NCBI RefSeq assembly: GCF_905175385.1
Contig: NZ_HG992749.1
Span: forward strand, 1,798,001 to 1,862,000
Origin: Vibrio sp. B1FLJ16
GTDB taxonomy: Bacteria > Pseudomonadota > Gammaproteobacteria > Enterobacterales > Vibrionaceae
Direction of reading: 5' to 3'
DNA: 64,000 nucleotides
The notes beneath the pieces were generated by a model. It searched no databases. It was given only the letters and a program-made list of their open reading frames with translations, and had not been told where the DNA came from. The number at the start of each line of letters is the position of its first letter. The stretch's first letter is position 1. This document shows positions 1 through 9,340 of this stretch, in pieces. The position numbers and the translations under genes were made by a program.

Positions 1-1018
1 CGATATCAATACCGGAATGTGAGTGAAAATCCTGAAGTAAGGTCGTCAGTGCAGCCTCTAAGCCTATATCATCTAGTGCACTAGGTCGTAGCTGATGAGA
101 AATATGCCTGACTTCGTTAATCGCTGTGAGTAATGAACGTTGGGATTTCTCTAAATGTAATTTGAGTTTTTCATCTTCCAGACGATGACTCATCAGGTCT
201 AAATGGCATTTACTGGAAACCAACAACTGGTTAATTCCATCATGTAGCTCACGAGCAAGATGCTTTTTCTCGTCTTCCTGAAACATCACGGTTTTATGGG
301 CGAGTTCTTTAAGGTTCTTGTCGGCCAAACGATGTTCATGCAGATTAATAGCAAGAGTGAGCACAATAATTACCGCGACCGTCACGACCAGAATTATAAC
401 CACCGAGAAAAAAGTAGTTTCAATATTTTTATTTACAGCTGCGCGCATAGTTGCGACTTCACGGCTCACATCTTCAATGTACAATCCGGTTCCAACCATC
501 CATTCCCACTTGTCTAACCACCCTGAATAACTCAACTTAGGAACAACTTCCCCTGTCGACGGTTTTTGCCACAAATATTGGTGAAACCCACCGCCGGATT
601 GTGCCTGATACAGCAAAGCTTCGATGAGCCGATCGCCATTCTCATCTTTTAGGCCTAATAAGTTTTGTCCCACCAAATTCGGTTGGGCAGGATGAACAAG
701 GTTAGTACCGTATTTGTCGTAAGCAAAAAAATAGCCATCTGAGCCATAAGTTAAACGATTCAAAATCGCCTTTACACGCTCTTTGGCAACACTTTCTTCG
801 ATGGTCGGGTCGTTATAGATATGTGAGATAGAGTCAAAAGCAACATTCACTGTGTCTTTCAGTGCTGCTTCTTTTGATTGAATGAGATTTTGTTGAAAGA
901 GTTCTACCTCTCGCTGGCCGAGAGTTTTTGCCTGGTAGATCGAAATCCAACTGATACTGGCTGACACCAATACCACAGGTATCAGTGCCAGCAGAATTAA
1001 TTTTGCTTTGAGAGGCAT
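1..1018 (-). CDS. Cache-domain sensor histidine kinase (NarX-like), C-terminus cut by window edge
   Basis: The reading frame starts with ATG at 1018 and runs off the left edge, giving 339 visible residues. A hydrophobic segment lies at residues 6-24, then an extracytoplasmic single-cache region at about 35-195 (motifs DGYFFAYD, WMVGTGLYIEDV), a second membrane helix at about 203-224, and a HisKA_3 box LARELHDGINQLL with the likely phosphorylated His near 259. The ATPase domain must lie beyond the edge. It follows dctM in the same direction with about 97 bp between them, so it is probably co-transcribed with the TRAP genes and senses their substrate. The ligand is not known, and a response regulator would be expected next, outside the window. 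Confidence 0.85.
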   Translation of the reverse strand, partial: MPLKAKLILLALIPVVLVSASISWISIYQAKTLGQREVELFQQNLIQSKEAALKDTVNVAFDSISHIYNDPTIEESVAKERVKAILNRLTYGSDGYFFAYDKYGTNLVHPAQPNLVGQNLLGLKDENGDRLIEALLYQAQSGGGFHQYLWQKPSTGEVVPKLSYSGWLDKWEWMVGTGLYIEDVSREVATMRAAVNKNIETTFFSVVIILVVTVAVIIVLTLAINLHEHRLADKNLKELAHKTVMFQEDEKKHLARELHDGINQLLVSSKCHLDLMSHRLEDEKLKLHLEKSQRSLLTAINEVRHISHQLRPSALDDIGLEAALTTLLQDFHSHSGIDI

Positions 1019-1115
1019 CCCTTCACTCCATGAAACCGCTGCCGAACGCTCAACTGACAAACAGCTTAACAACTTGTTTCAGAAGGTGGAAACTCTCAGT
1101 TCACAAAATCTCTTT

Positions 1116-2402
1116 TTAACCCATACCGTAGAAGCCTGGGAAGAATAGTAGTGACGCAAGTACAGCAATCTGGATAGCAATAAACGGCATTACCCCCCTA
1201 TAGATATCACGCGTTGTGACGCCGGAAGGTGCCACCCCTTTCAGGTAAAACAAGCTGAATCCGAATGGCGGGGTTAAGAAGGATGTCTGTAAGTTCATTG
1301 CTACGAGAATCGCAAACCAAGTCATATTGATGCCCAGCGTTTCAGCAACAGGGGCAATAATAGGAACAATGATGAAACAGATTTCTACGAAATCAATAAA
1401 GAAACCCAGAATCAAAATGACGACCATAGTTATGATCAAAAAGCCCCACTTCTCACCAGGAATACTGAGCATCCATTCTTCAACCAGGTAGTCACCACCT
1501 GTATAGGTAAAGGCCATTGAAAACGCAGTCGCACCGAGCAAAATGGCGAATACCATTGCCGTTACTTTTACGGTTTCTTTCGAAGCATCATAAACCATAG
1601 ACCAGCTGAACTGCTTGTATAGCAGTGCAAGCACGATTGCACCCGCGCCGCCCAGAGCAGCAGATTCTGTTGGTGTAGCAACACCGGCAAAGATAGAACC
1701 TAATACGACTACGATTAACGCAAGTGGTGGTAGCACGGCTTTCAGCGCGCTGATGACTTCCTCTTGTCGACTGACAGATTCGTCACGTTCAATAGGCTGA
1801 GCAGCCTCGGGATTAAATTTTGCGTAGATAAGAATGTAGATAACATACGCAACGACTAGTGTTATACCCGGCCATACTGCGGCTTGGAAAAGGTCACCAA
1901 CGGGTACACCGAGCACGTCACCTAACAAGATTAAAACTATAGACGGCGGAATAATTTGCCCCAGCGTACCGGACGCACAGATGGTTCCGCAGGCAAGCCC
2001 TTTATCATAGTTATATTTGAGCATTACTGGCAGCGAGATTAAGCCCATCGCTACTACAGATGCACCAACAACACCAGTTGAGGCTGCAAGCAAAGCACCT
2101 ACAAGTACCGTCGAAATTGCGATACCGCCACGAACGCCACCGAACAAGCGCCCCATTGATTCAAGCAGCTGCTCTGCCAGTTTGGTTTTTTGTAAAACCA
2201 GCCCCATAAACACGAACAGAGGTACGGCCATCAATACCGTATTTTGCATGATGGACTGAATGCGATATGGCATGAAGGCAAACATTTCGATACCTTCTGC
2301 CCAGACACCAAAAATCAGGGCAATACCGCCAAAAGTAAAGGCGACAGGGAAACCTAAAAGTAGCGCAAACAAGGCTACGAAAAACATCACTATACCGATC
2401 AT
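1116..2402 (-). CDS. dctM: TRAP transporter large permease subunit DctM
   Basis: This 428-aa protein is hydrophobic throughout, with about 12 predicted membrane helices, as expected for the DctM/SiaM family that carries out sodium-coupled import of carboxylates delivered by a periplasmic receptor. The conserved C-terminal stretch NLQTSFLTPPFG is at about residues 370-381. The start ATG at 2402 has AAGGA 8 nt upstream, and dctQ ends 12 nt before it, so the two are translated from one message. The length is typical of a separate M subunit rather than a QM fusion. It works in the inner membrane with DctQ and DctP. Confidence 0.95.
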   Translation of the reverse strand: MIGIVMFFVALFALLLGFPVAFTFGGIALIFGVWAEGIEMFAFMPYRIQSIMQNTVLMAVPLFVFMGLVLQKTKLAEQLLESMGRLFGGVRGGIAISTVLVGALLAASTGVVGASVVAMGLISLPVMLKYNYDKGLACGTICASGTLGQIIPPSIVLILLGDVLGVPVGDLFQAAVWPGITLVVAYVIYILIYAKFNPEAAQPIERDESVSRQEEVISALKAVLPPLALIVVVLGSIFAGVATPTESAALGGAGAIVLALLYKQFSWSMVYDASKETVKVTAMVFAILLGATAFSMAFTYTGGDYLVEEWMLSIPGEKWGFLIITMVVILILGFFIDFVEICFIIVPIIAPVAETLGINMTWFAILVAMNLQTSFLTPPFGFSLFYLKGVAPSGVTTRDIYRGVMPFIAIQIAVLASLLFFPGFYGMG

Positions 2403-2414
2403 AATGACTTCCTT

Positions 2415-2954
2415 TTACGACTTACCGGAAGTACCGGCATAGATGAGGTGGGGGTTAACAATCTTATTGATAGAGTGCAGCAGCAAACCGATACCACTGA
2501 CCGCCATAAAGAAGAACGAAACTGGAATCATGGCTTTAATTATCCAGCGATAAGGAAGACCACCTGGGTCGCCCGATGTTTCGCCCAGAGCATAACTCTC
2601 TTTAGCAAAGTCGATTCCGAACCACGCAACCAATAAGCAAAAAGGAAACAGGAAAAGTAGCGTGCCTATAATGTCGATGATGGATTGCGCTTTATAAGAC
2701 AGACGCTCATAGAAAATATCGACCCGAACATGGCCGCCAGATTTAATGGCGTATGGCACACCAAGTAAGAATACCGACGCAAATAGGTGCCACTCCATCT
2801 CCTGAAAGGCGATAGATACATCGTTAAACACGTAACGCATGATGACGTCATAAACCACGTTCAATAGCAAAATGATAAATAGGATGCTGGACAGCCAACC
2901 TAAAAAATCGCTGAAGCGGTTAAAGATTCGCTCAATATAAATAAGACTTCTCAT
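2415..2954 (-). CDS. dctQ: TRAP transporter small permease subunit DctQ
   Basis: This is a 179-aa protein with four hydrophobic segments, the usual topology of the DctQ subunit that pairs with DctM. I chose ATG at 2954 because GGAG lies 6 nt upstream; the same frame stays open to a GTG at 2999, but that codon has no good ribosome site. It sits between dctP and dctM in the standard P-Q-M order. The acidic, aromatic-rich C-terminal half with motif LGETSGDPGGLPYRW resembles the larger DctQ subunits that accompany 2-oxoacid and lactate type receptors (inference). Confidence 0.93.
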   Translation of the reverse strand: MRSLIYIERIFNRFSDFLGWLSSILFIILLLNVVYDVIMRYVFNDVSIAFQEMEWHLFASVFLLGVPYAIKSGGHVRVDIFYERLSYKAQSIIDIIGTLLFLFPFCLLVAWFGIDFAKESYALGETSGDPGGLPYRWIIKAMIPVSFFFMAVSGIGLLLHSINKIVNPHLIYAGTSGKS

Positions 2955-3082
2955 TCCGAACTCCGTGGAACGTATGATGGGCTCCGCAAATTCTTTCACG
3001 GAGCATTATTATGATTTCAAAAGAAGTTTTCTTGGGCTTCATCGCCGACCAAACGATATAGCTTGGTCAGCGTATAGACTTA

Positions 3083-4171
3083 CTAATCAGCCTGGCTGTT
3101 TAGGTAAGCGCGTTGTGAGATATTGGTCCATGGACGTACTTGATTCATGTAAGCCGCTTGTGACTCTTGAATCTCTTTCGCCAACGGATCTTCATCTGCG
3201 TGCTTTTTAAGAAGTCGGTCATTGGCTTCTGCCATTGCAGCCATAACTTCAGGCGGGAAATCTTTAACTTCTACGTTCGGGTACTCTGACTTGATAGACG
3301 CCCAGTTCTTACCGCTTTCATGCTTAGACTGAGTGTACATGTCGTAAGCAGCCGTTTTCATTGCTACTTGTAAGATTGCTTTGAGATCATCAGGTAACTT
3401 TTCCCAGGTACGCTTGTTTACAAGGAACTGAAGCTCTGTTGCTGGCTCATGCCAACCTGTGTAGTAGTAAGGCGCGATTTTGTGGAAACCCATACGTAAG
3501 TCCAGTGAAGGACCAACCCACTCTAGAGCATCGATTGTGCGGCGCTCTAAAGAGGTGTATAGCTCGCCAGGTGCGATGTTGGTTGGTTTCGCTCCCAGTT
3601 CCGCTAAGATTTCGCCAGCAAAACCCGGAATACGCATTTTCAGGCCTTGAAGATCATCCAGTGTTTTAATCTCTTTCTGGAACCAGCCACCCATCTGAGT
3701 ATCCGTATTACCGCCAGGGAATGACATCATGTTATGCGGAGCATACACTTTCTCCATCAGCTCCATACCGCCACCGTAGTAGAACCAGGCATACTGTTCT
3801 GTTGGCAGCATACCGAATGGCATAGAGGTAAAGTAAAGTGTGTTTGGTACTTTGCCTTTCCAGTAATAAGAAGCAGAGTGTCCCAGGTCGTACTGACCTG
3901 ATTTGACCATGTCAAATACACCAAATGGCGCTTTATGTTTGTTAGCTGAATCAATGCGGATTTGAAGACGTCCGTTCGACATCTCCTCTGCCATTTTGGC
4001 CATATTTTTAGTTGTATCACCAAAGATTGGGAAGTTAGGCCCCCAAGTTTCAGCAAGTTTAAGACGGTACACTTTATCAGCAGCATTAGCAGAAGTAGCG
4101 GCTAACGTCATCGCTGCAACTACAGCAGTCGCTTTAAGCACTCGTTTCAAAGATTTTTGGATTAGACTCAT
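3083..4171 (-). CDS. dctP: TRAP transporter periplasmic solute receptor DctP
   Basis: The protein is 362 aa. A signal peptide ends at about residue 30 (SANA-AD), so the mature protein is periplasmic. The family's substrate-clamping arginine is probably R180 in LKMRIPGFAGE, followed by ALEWVGPSLDLRMGF and YYTGWHEP at about 215-243. The W-GP-D-GF and GWHEP pattern is what I know from the TakP-like receptors for 2-oxo acids and lactate, so a small hydroxy- or keto-carboxylate is the best guess, but the substrate is inference. It is the first gene of dctPQM and is transcribed from the 4172-4618 intergenic region. Confidence 0.93.
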   Translation of the reverse strand: MSLIQKSLKRVLKATAVVAAMTLAATSANAADKVYRLKLAETWGPNFPIFGDTTKNMAKMAEEMSNGRLQIRIDSANKHKAPFGVFDMVKSGQYDLGHSASYYWKGKVPNTLYFTSMPFGMLPTEQYAWFYYGGGMELMEKVYAPHNMMSFPGGNTDTQMGGWFQKEIKTLDDLQGLKMRIPGFAGEILAELGAKPTNIAPGELYTSLERRTIDALEWVGPSLDLRMGFHKIAPYYYTGWHEPATELQFLVNKRTWEKLPDDLKAILQVAMKTAAYDMYTQSKHESGKNWASIKSEYPNVEVKDFPPEVMAAMAEANDRLLKKHADEDPLAKEIQESQAAYMNQVRPWTNISQRAYLNSQAD

Positions 4172-4618
4172 CGTTCACGTCCTTTGTCACCAAGGTTATT
4201 GTTATCATCCGTTTGATAAGGATTTTTATTACGACCAACTAAAAACAAAATGAGTGTCATCTGACCGCTTCTTAAACGGTACCAATGCGCTCTCTTGTCA
4301 TCACCTGACGTAACTTGGTGCTAAAGATGTAACAATAATGTTTATTTCGAAATCGGCGTGAACACGCAGTTTCTTTTAGTGACAAACCTGATATTAGCCA
4401 TTGGTCTTACGTATAAACACGTAGTATTTATTCCATAAACCACGACATACTCCTGAAAAAAGGCATCTTTTAGTTTGGAAGCAAAATCTCATAGCGAGAT
4501 TAATACGTACGCGTTAATTTTCCTAAAATTTGCATAGTATTTAAAGAAATGTGACAAAAGGCATTTTGACGAAGCTAGACTAGCCGAACGAATGAATGGA
4601 ACTGGATAAATTCAACCT
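4172..4618. other. Intergenic region carrying the dctPQM promoter
   Basis: About 450 bp with no gene. It must hold the dctP promoter on the minus strand. I searched by eye for a sigma-54 -24/-12 pair and for a Crp palindrome and found neither convincingly. The stretch is AT-rich and otherwise featureless. Confidence 0.5.
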
Positions 4619-4649
4619 AAAAAAATACCCCGACATTCGTCGAGGTATT
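4619..4649 (-). terminator. Rho-independent terminator downstream of the Lys/Ala-rich protein gene
   Basis: Read on the minus strand, ATACCTCGAC and GTCGGGGTAT form a stem with one mismatch around an ATTC/GAAT loop, followed by TTTTTTT. It lies about 90 nt after the stop codon at 4739. Confidence 0.8.
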
Positions 4650-4738
4650 AGATAGTTTCTATTAGAAACAGAATGATACCGAAGTAACTTTTCAGGAGGA
4701 ATCGGCCATCCTGAAGTTATTTGGATATACAGCAGCTA

Positions 4739-5140
4739 TTACACTGCTTTGTAGATAACCTTGTTACCTGCTAACTGCTCTTTTTGAACTAGGTTTTCTT
4801 CAAGAAGCTTCTTCAATGCGCCTGTAGCCCATGATGCCGCCTTCGCTTCTTCCTGACCCGCAGCCAGACCGATACCTTTAGGATTAATACCTTCCGCATT
4901 CGCCACAACGATATCCAGTACTTGTTGTTGCTTAGGAGTCAGGGCAACATCAACAGTTTTCGCTACAGCAACTTTCTTCTCAGCTACTACTTTCTCCGCA
5001 ACAGTTTTTTCTGCTACAGAAGGCGCTGCTTTTTCAGCAACAGGCTTAGCTGGTTTTTGTACCGCAGCAGTCTTTGCTACTGTCGCTTTAGTGCGCTTTT
5101 GCAGTTTCATTTGCACTTTACGCTTATGAGCAAGTCTCAT
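4739..5140 (-). CDS. Lys/Ala-rich protein with a MarR-like winged-helix C-terminus
   Basis: The 133-aa protein has two parts. Residues 1-60 are very rich in K, A and V, with repeated AEK/VAEK units and a basic start (MRLAHKRKVQMKLQKR). Residues 65-133 look like a compact winged-helix domain (LTPKQQQVLDIV, then GALKKLLEENLVQKEQ). Start ATG at 5140 is supported by GGAG 9 nt upstream; the frame extends to 5260, but that part is not protein-like. Related Vibrio proteins are annotated as MarR-family or hypothetical, to my memory. The basic tail could bind nucleic acid, but the function is unknown. It is monocistronic with its own terminator. Confidence 0.75.
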   Translation of the reverse strand: MRLAHKRKVQMKLQKRTKATVAKTAAVQKPAKPVAEKAAPSVAEKTVAEKVVAEKKVAVAKTVDVALTPKQQQVLDIVVANAEGINPKGIGLAAGQEEAKAASWATGALKKLLEENLVQKEQLAGNKVIYKAV

Positions 5141-5425
5141 TGAATATTTCTCCAGTTCACTGCATCTCAGCAGGGATGAAAATTTGAAGCGCGTTTTATA
5201 CCAAAATTCACAAGCAATTTGTAGGTTTTGGCGTCTAAACGAGAGGAAAAATGCGTCCAAAGTGCAGAGCGACTACTATTTAATCAAACAAATTGTGCTT
5301 ATTCTTATTGAATACTGGATATAAAAACAGAGGCTTCTTTCCTACGAGATGCACTTAGTTTCACACATAACAGTGGTGTGTTTATTCTCCTATCTAACAA
5401 GATAGTTGCTAATGAGGTAGATGGT

Positions 5426-6091
5426 ATGGAAACGCTGTATCTGACGAACTCACATTTTAAATCTGACTCCCCGACTACCAGAATCATCTTACTGCTCGTC
5501 GCTCTGATTACCCTCTTTCTGGTTTTGATGGCACCGGGATGGAAACAAGCCATGCTGTCTGTAATTTTGATGTCCGCCATCGTTGGTTTTGCTGTACTGA
5601 TGATTAAAAAAAGCCAGGTCGCTTTCACTCTAACCGCAACGCATTTTCAGCAACATTTGTTTAAAGGTGGTTGGGTAGTACGCTGGCGCAACATCGAGTC
5701 AATTGGGATATGTGGATACCAGCAGGATGGTTGGTATCAGCCCCTTCCTTGGATTGGTGTCCGTTTAAAACACTACTCCCCTTACCTTGACGCAATATGT
5801 CCCCGGATAGCCACAGAGATACTTCTTGGCCAACGAGCATTACTTTATTTAGGGGCGAGACAAAATAAGTGTGAAGAAAAGTTTGAGGATATGGTGTTGG
5901 ACCCAAGTCCGTACACCAATAGTAACGGCATGCAATATAAAGGGTTGCAGGCTATGCTAGCAAACCGAATGAAATATCAAAGAGATTTCTACGGTTATGA
6001 CATATTTATCTCTGCCAGTGATTTAGACAGAGAAGCAGAAGACTTTGTCGGATTGACTCGGCGCTACTTAGCAGCAGCCGAGCCGGACTAA
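5426..6091 (+). CDS. DUF2982-type membrane protein, function unknown
   Basis: The 221-aa protein has two hydrophobic helices near the N-terminus (about residues 20-38 and 43-60, IILLLVALITLFLVLM and AMLSVILMSAIVGFAVLMI), then a soluble domain that includes VRWRNIESIGICGYQQDGWYQ. The helix-helix-PH-like layout suggests an inner-membrane protein with a cytoplasmic domain. I place it in DUF2982, a family I know mainly from Vibrionaceae, at moderate confidence. ATG at 5426 is preferred over the longer frame from 5378 because GAGG lies 8 nt before it. It converges on ycbL with only 15 bp between stop codons. Confidence 0.75.
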   Translation: METLYLTNSHFKSDSPTTRIILLLVALITLFLVLMAPGWKQAMLSVILMSAIVGFAVLMIKKSQVAFTLTATHFQQHLFKGGWVVRWRNIESIGICGYQQDGWYQPLPWIGVRLKHYSPYLDAICPRIATEILLGQRALLYLGARQNKCEEKFEDMVLDPSPYTNSNGMQYKGLQAMLANRMKYQRDFYGYDIFISASDLDREAEDFVGLTRRYLAAAEPD

Positions 6092-6106
6092 TTTTAACGT
6101 CTGTTA

Positions 6107-6763
6107 TTAGTAAAGTGGCATCTCATCAGCAACAAACGGGTTAGTTTTGCGCTCATGACCAAAAGTAGATTGCGGGCCATGACCAGGAACAAAAGTGACA
6201 TCGTTTCCAAGTGGCCACAATTTCTCTTTTATCGAGCTGATCAATGTATTGAAATCACCTTGCGGGAAATCTGTTCGGCCAACACTTCCGTTAAACAGAA
6301 CATCCCCCACAAACGCTAAGCGCGCTTCTTCACTGTAAAGCACAACGTGACCAGGTGTATGCCCCGGAGTGTGGATGACATTCAAAACTTGATTACCAAA
6401 AGTGACAACGTCACCCTCATTTAACCATTGATGGGGTTCAAATGCTTCCGTAAGAGGGAAACCAAACATTTTGCTCTGCCCTTCAAGGCCTTGTAACCAG
6501 AAGTTGTCAGCTTTATGAGGCCCTACAATTTCTGTTCCGCCTAGCAATGCAGCTAAAGGCTGAGTACCACCAACATGATCTAAGTGGCCATGCGTCAATA
6601 CCAATTTCACCACTTCGACACCCAGCTCTTTAATTAGCATCGCAAGTTGCTTTTCGTCGCCACCCGGATCAACCACGATGCCTTTCATTGTTTCGTCACA
6701 CCAGACGATAGAACAGTTTTGAGAAAAAGAAGTCACAGGGACAATTTGATATTGCAGAGACAT
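6107..6763 (-). CDS. ycbL: MBL-fold metallo-hydrolase, YcbL/GloC type
   Basis: This 218-aa metallo-beta-lactamase-fold protein carries THGHLDHVGG at residues 57-66, giving ligands H58, H60, D62 and H63, and later HTPGHTPGH and PGHGP with further metal histidines. The length and motif spacing fit YcbL (GloC), a small type II glyoxalase that hydrolyses S-lactoylglutathione in the cytoplasm. It is the last gene of an ldtD-mepK-ycbL row that matches E. coli ycbB-ycbK-ycbL. Why a glyoxalase-like enzyme travels with two peptidoglycan enzymes is not explained by the sequence. Confidence 0.9.
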   Translation of the reverse strand: MSLQYQIVPVTSFSQNCSIVWCDETMKGIVVDPGGDEKQLAMLIKELGVEVVKLVLTHGHLDHVGGTQPLAALLGGTEIVGPHKADNFWLQGLEGQSKMFGFPLTEAFEPHQWLNEGDVVTFGNQVLNVIHTPGHTPGHVVLYSEEARLAFVGDVLFNGSVGRTDFPQGDFNTLISSIKEKLWPLGNDVTFVPGHGPQSTFGHERKTNPFVADEMPLY

Positions 6764-6845
6764 AGAGAACCTATTAACACATAAAATTACGTTTAAACTT
6801 TGGCAACTATGACACTAAGCCTAGGTGACTTCAAGAATAAGCTAT

Positions 6846-7394
6846 TTACCAAGAACGCACTGGTCCTGTATCAATATGAACGAAGTTACTACTTGGGTAG
6901 TAGCCGACTCCCCCTGCTTTCAAACTCAACGCAGCCTCACGAACGGTAGACAACTTGACGCCATCCAAGCGGAAATCTATGGCCCTACCTTGCATATGAA
7001 AGCTTTTCTTCGCCACCGTGGATGAACGGCTGCGCAAAGCGGTGTTTGTTGCAGGTGAACGATAGCCTGAGATAACAACAACTTCAGAGTCTTTACCTAT
7101 CAGCTTCTGAATTTGGCTGATCTGATCAAACAATCGGCGATCCATCGGAAAAGCCTCGTTGCGGCGGTGATCGCGGCAGAACTGATCTAACCTTTGAAGC
7201 TCTTTTTTCACGTACCCGTTGCCATCAAAATAGCACGTTTCTAATTGCTCACCTGTATTAAGGTTGTTCATTGCCAAAACACGGGGTTTATCGGGAAGGG
7301 ACGCCCACGCAAACGTTGGCATAGCAGATGACAAAACAATACCGCCAGCGGTCATTTTAAGGAAATCACGACGAGAAAAATTACGACTTACCAT
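6846..7394 (-). CDS. mepK: Tat-exported murein endopeptidase, YcbK/MepK family (DUF882, M15)
   Basis: The protein is 182 aa. The N-terminus has a twin-arginine signal (SRRDFLK at 7-13, then a hydrophobic stretch ending near ASA/FAWAS at about 32). The M15/DUF882 zinc ligands are visible: H133 and D140 in SFHMQGRAID, and H173 in FVHIDTG. MepK in E. coli cuts 3-3 cross-links made by L,D-transpeptidases, and here it lies directly downstream of an L,D-transpeptidase gene, so the pair makes and remodels the same bond. This is established for the family; activity here is inferred. Confidence 0.92.
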   Translation of the reverse strand: MVSRNFSRRDFLKMTAGGIVLSSAMPTFAWASLPDKPRVLAMNNLNTGEQLETCYFDGNGYVKKELQRLDQFCRDHRRNEAFPMDRRLFDQISQIQKLIGKDSEVVVISGYRSPATNTALRSRSSTVAKKSFHMQGRAIDFRLDGVKLSTVREAALSLKAGGVGYYPSSNFVHIDTGPVRSW

Positions 7395-7636
7395 TATTGA
7401 AACACTGCTCTAAAAACTCCATTAGCAGTGAAAAGTAACCAAACGAGTCACTGTCGTCAAACGCACCAACCAGCATAGAACGTACCAATCGACAACGGCA
7501 GATTGTTTACTTATTGAACGGCAAGTAAATTTTCAGCAATGTAAATTTATTCAAAATTTTTCAGCTAAATAATACTGAATGCTGGTTTAGCGAAAAATAC
7601 TCTCGAACACACGTTTTAGCAAAGCGGTACACTCGC

Positions 7637-9208
7637 TTACCCTTTACTATCGTAAGAGTAAATATCATCGCGGTAATTCAGTACTCCCTCTTCCAGCCAA
7701 GCAGTTTGATAGATGAAATGCACCGGAATCCGCTCACCTAATGGAACTGACGTGTTCGAACTATATGAGCGGTATGCACTTTCCCTCTTCTTAGCGAAAC
7801 GCTCTTCCAGTCCTTGCGTTCTAAAAAGCATTTCCGCAAGTTGATCCGCATTTTCCACTCGGACACAGCCAGAACTGAATGCGCGTCGGTCCTTCTCAAA
7901 CAAGTACTTACTTGGGGTATCATGCATATAAATCGCCTGTGGATTTGGCATATAGAACTTGTAGAGCCCCAGTGCGTTCTTGGTTCCTGAGTCTTGCCGC
8001 ATACGGTAAGGGAAAGTTCTGGGGTTGACCTCAGCCCAATTAATCGTTGTCGGGTCAATAACTTCAGGAGACGTCCAGGAGCGGATAATTTCAATGTTAT
8101 GATGAACCAGGTACATTGGATTGCGTTTAACTTTAGGAATGATGTCTTTCACCATGATTTTCCATGGCACATTCCAGGTTGGATTCAAAATAACCGATTC
8201 CATGTTAACGGTCATAATTGGCGTTTTTCTGGAGCTCTTTCCAACCACGACTTTCGATTCAAACAGAGGTCTGCCATCGTGCCAATATGTCACCTGATAT
8301 CCCGGAACGTTAACAAACACGACATTATCGCGCTCTTTTGCCCAGATCCTGGACCGCTCTGAATTAAGTGCGAGCAAATGTAAACGTTGCTTTGGAGAAA
8401 AGTTTATCCAGCGTAGAGTATTTGGCCCTATTACACCATCCTCTTTCAATCCATGTATTCGTTGAAACTCTTTTATCGCCAGTTCCAGGTCTTCGTCGTA
8501 CCACGGTTTGTCCAAAGAAACATAACTAACATCAACGCCCACTACGGCTATACGCTCGACCAACCAACTTTTATTTTTCATCGGCTCCCCAACTTTCAGA
8601 GAACCCGATTGCAGATATAACGGATACTGGTATTGCGTATGCTCTGTCAACGAGGAGAAAGCGGCGTTAAAGTCGGAGTTCATTTGCAGCGGCGAACGAA
8701 GACTAGCCAAAAAACTACCTAGCTTACCAACCGTAAGTTCATTACTAAGAACTGAGAGTGTTTCGATACTTGGAGAAGGAAGTGTTACGTTGGTCTTGTT
8801 AGCAAACAACCAATTAACCCCTTGGAGTGGAAGCTGCTCGAGATAGCTCAAATACATAAGTAATGAGTCAGTCATAACCAGATCAAAATCTAGATTATCA
8901 CCATGAAATCTGATCTGATTAATTCTCTGTACTTGATTCTCAAACTCTCTTGTGACATCTGCAAGCGCGACCAGTTTTAACTGAAAGATGAATTGCTCTA
9001 TATCACTTTCGTTTTTCCAGTTCAGGCGATAATTGGTGCTCTGGTATAACTGATCGATAACCCCTGGATAGTGGATCATCTTTTCAATTGAGAGTTGGTG
9101 TACCGCTCCTTTCTGCTCTGTTTCTGACGCATTATCGAACGAAACTGTAGTAGAGAAGCTGCAAAACGGCACTAACAGTGCTGTTATTATCATTAATCTA
9201 GCAAACAC
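7637..9208 (-). CDS. ldtD: L,D-transpeptidase YcbB/LdtD
   Basis: The 523-aa protein has an N-terminal signal peptide (MFARLMIITALLVPFCSFS), a scaffold region, a peptidoglycan-binding domain at about 230-270 (LAIKEFQRIHGLKEDGVIG) and a YkuD catalytic domain with HDTPSKYLFEKD and SSGCVRVENA; the nucleophile is C448. It forms meso-DAP to meso-DAP 3-3 cross-links in the periplasm. A length above 500 aa with the PG-binding domain inserted before YkuD is typical of YcbB/LdtD rather than the short ErfK type. 242 bp separate it from mepK downstream, so that gene may also have its own promoter. Confidence 0.95.
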   Translation of the reverse strand: MFARLMIITALLVPFCSFSTTVSFDNASETEQKGAVHQLSIEKMIHYPGVIDQLYQSTNYRLNWKNESDIEQFIFQLKLVALADVTREFENQVQRINQIRFHGDNLDFDLVMTDSLLMYLSYLEQLPLQGVNWLFANKTNVTLPSPSIETLSVLSNELTVGKLGSFLASLRSPLQMNSDFNAAFSSLTEHTQYQYPLYLQSGSLKVGEPMKNKSWLVERIAVVGVDVSYVSLDKPWYDEDLELAIKEFQRIHGLKEDGVIGPNTLRWINFSPKQRLHLLALNSERSRIWAKERDNVVFVNVPGYQVTYWHDGRPLFESKVVVGKSSRKTPIMTVNMESVILNPTWNVPWKIMVKDIIPKVKRNPMYLVHHNIEIIRSWTSPEVIDPTTINWAEVNPRTFPYRMRQDSGTKNALGLYKFYMPNPQAIYMHDTPSKYLFEKDRRAFSSGCVRVENADQLAEMLFRTQGLEERFAKKRESAYRSYSSNTSVPLGERIPVHFIYQTAWLEEGVLNYRDDIYSYDSKG

Positions 9209-9340
9209 TGAGACGCCCCTTTCTCTATCTAACGATATTAAAAGTATGGCAAAGATCCCATGTCTTGCAGATTTAAAAACAAGATCCCAATAATCTTTTG
9301 CTCAATCTGTTTTACAGCACAGTATAAAACCAGATGAATA

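Noticed and set aside
4172..4618. Sigma-54 promoter for dctPQM
   Set aside because: TRAP operons are often sigma-54 dependent, but I could not find a proper GG-N10-GC pair by eye.
5305..5628. 107-aa minus-strand frame
   Set aside because: Antisense to the DUF2982-type gene start; no ribosome site or recognisable features.
6818..6838. CCTAGGTGACTTCAAGAAT resembling the MITE terminal repeat
   Set aside because: Only one end-like match, imperfect, and no partner repeat nearby; probably chance or a very decayed relic.
7994..8362. 122-aa plus-strand frame
   Set aside because: Antisense shadow of ldtD, whose catalytic domain is on the other strand.
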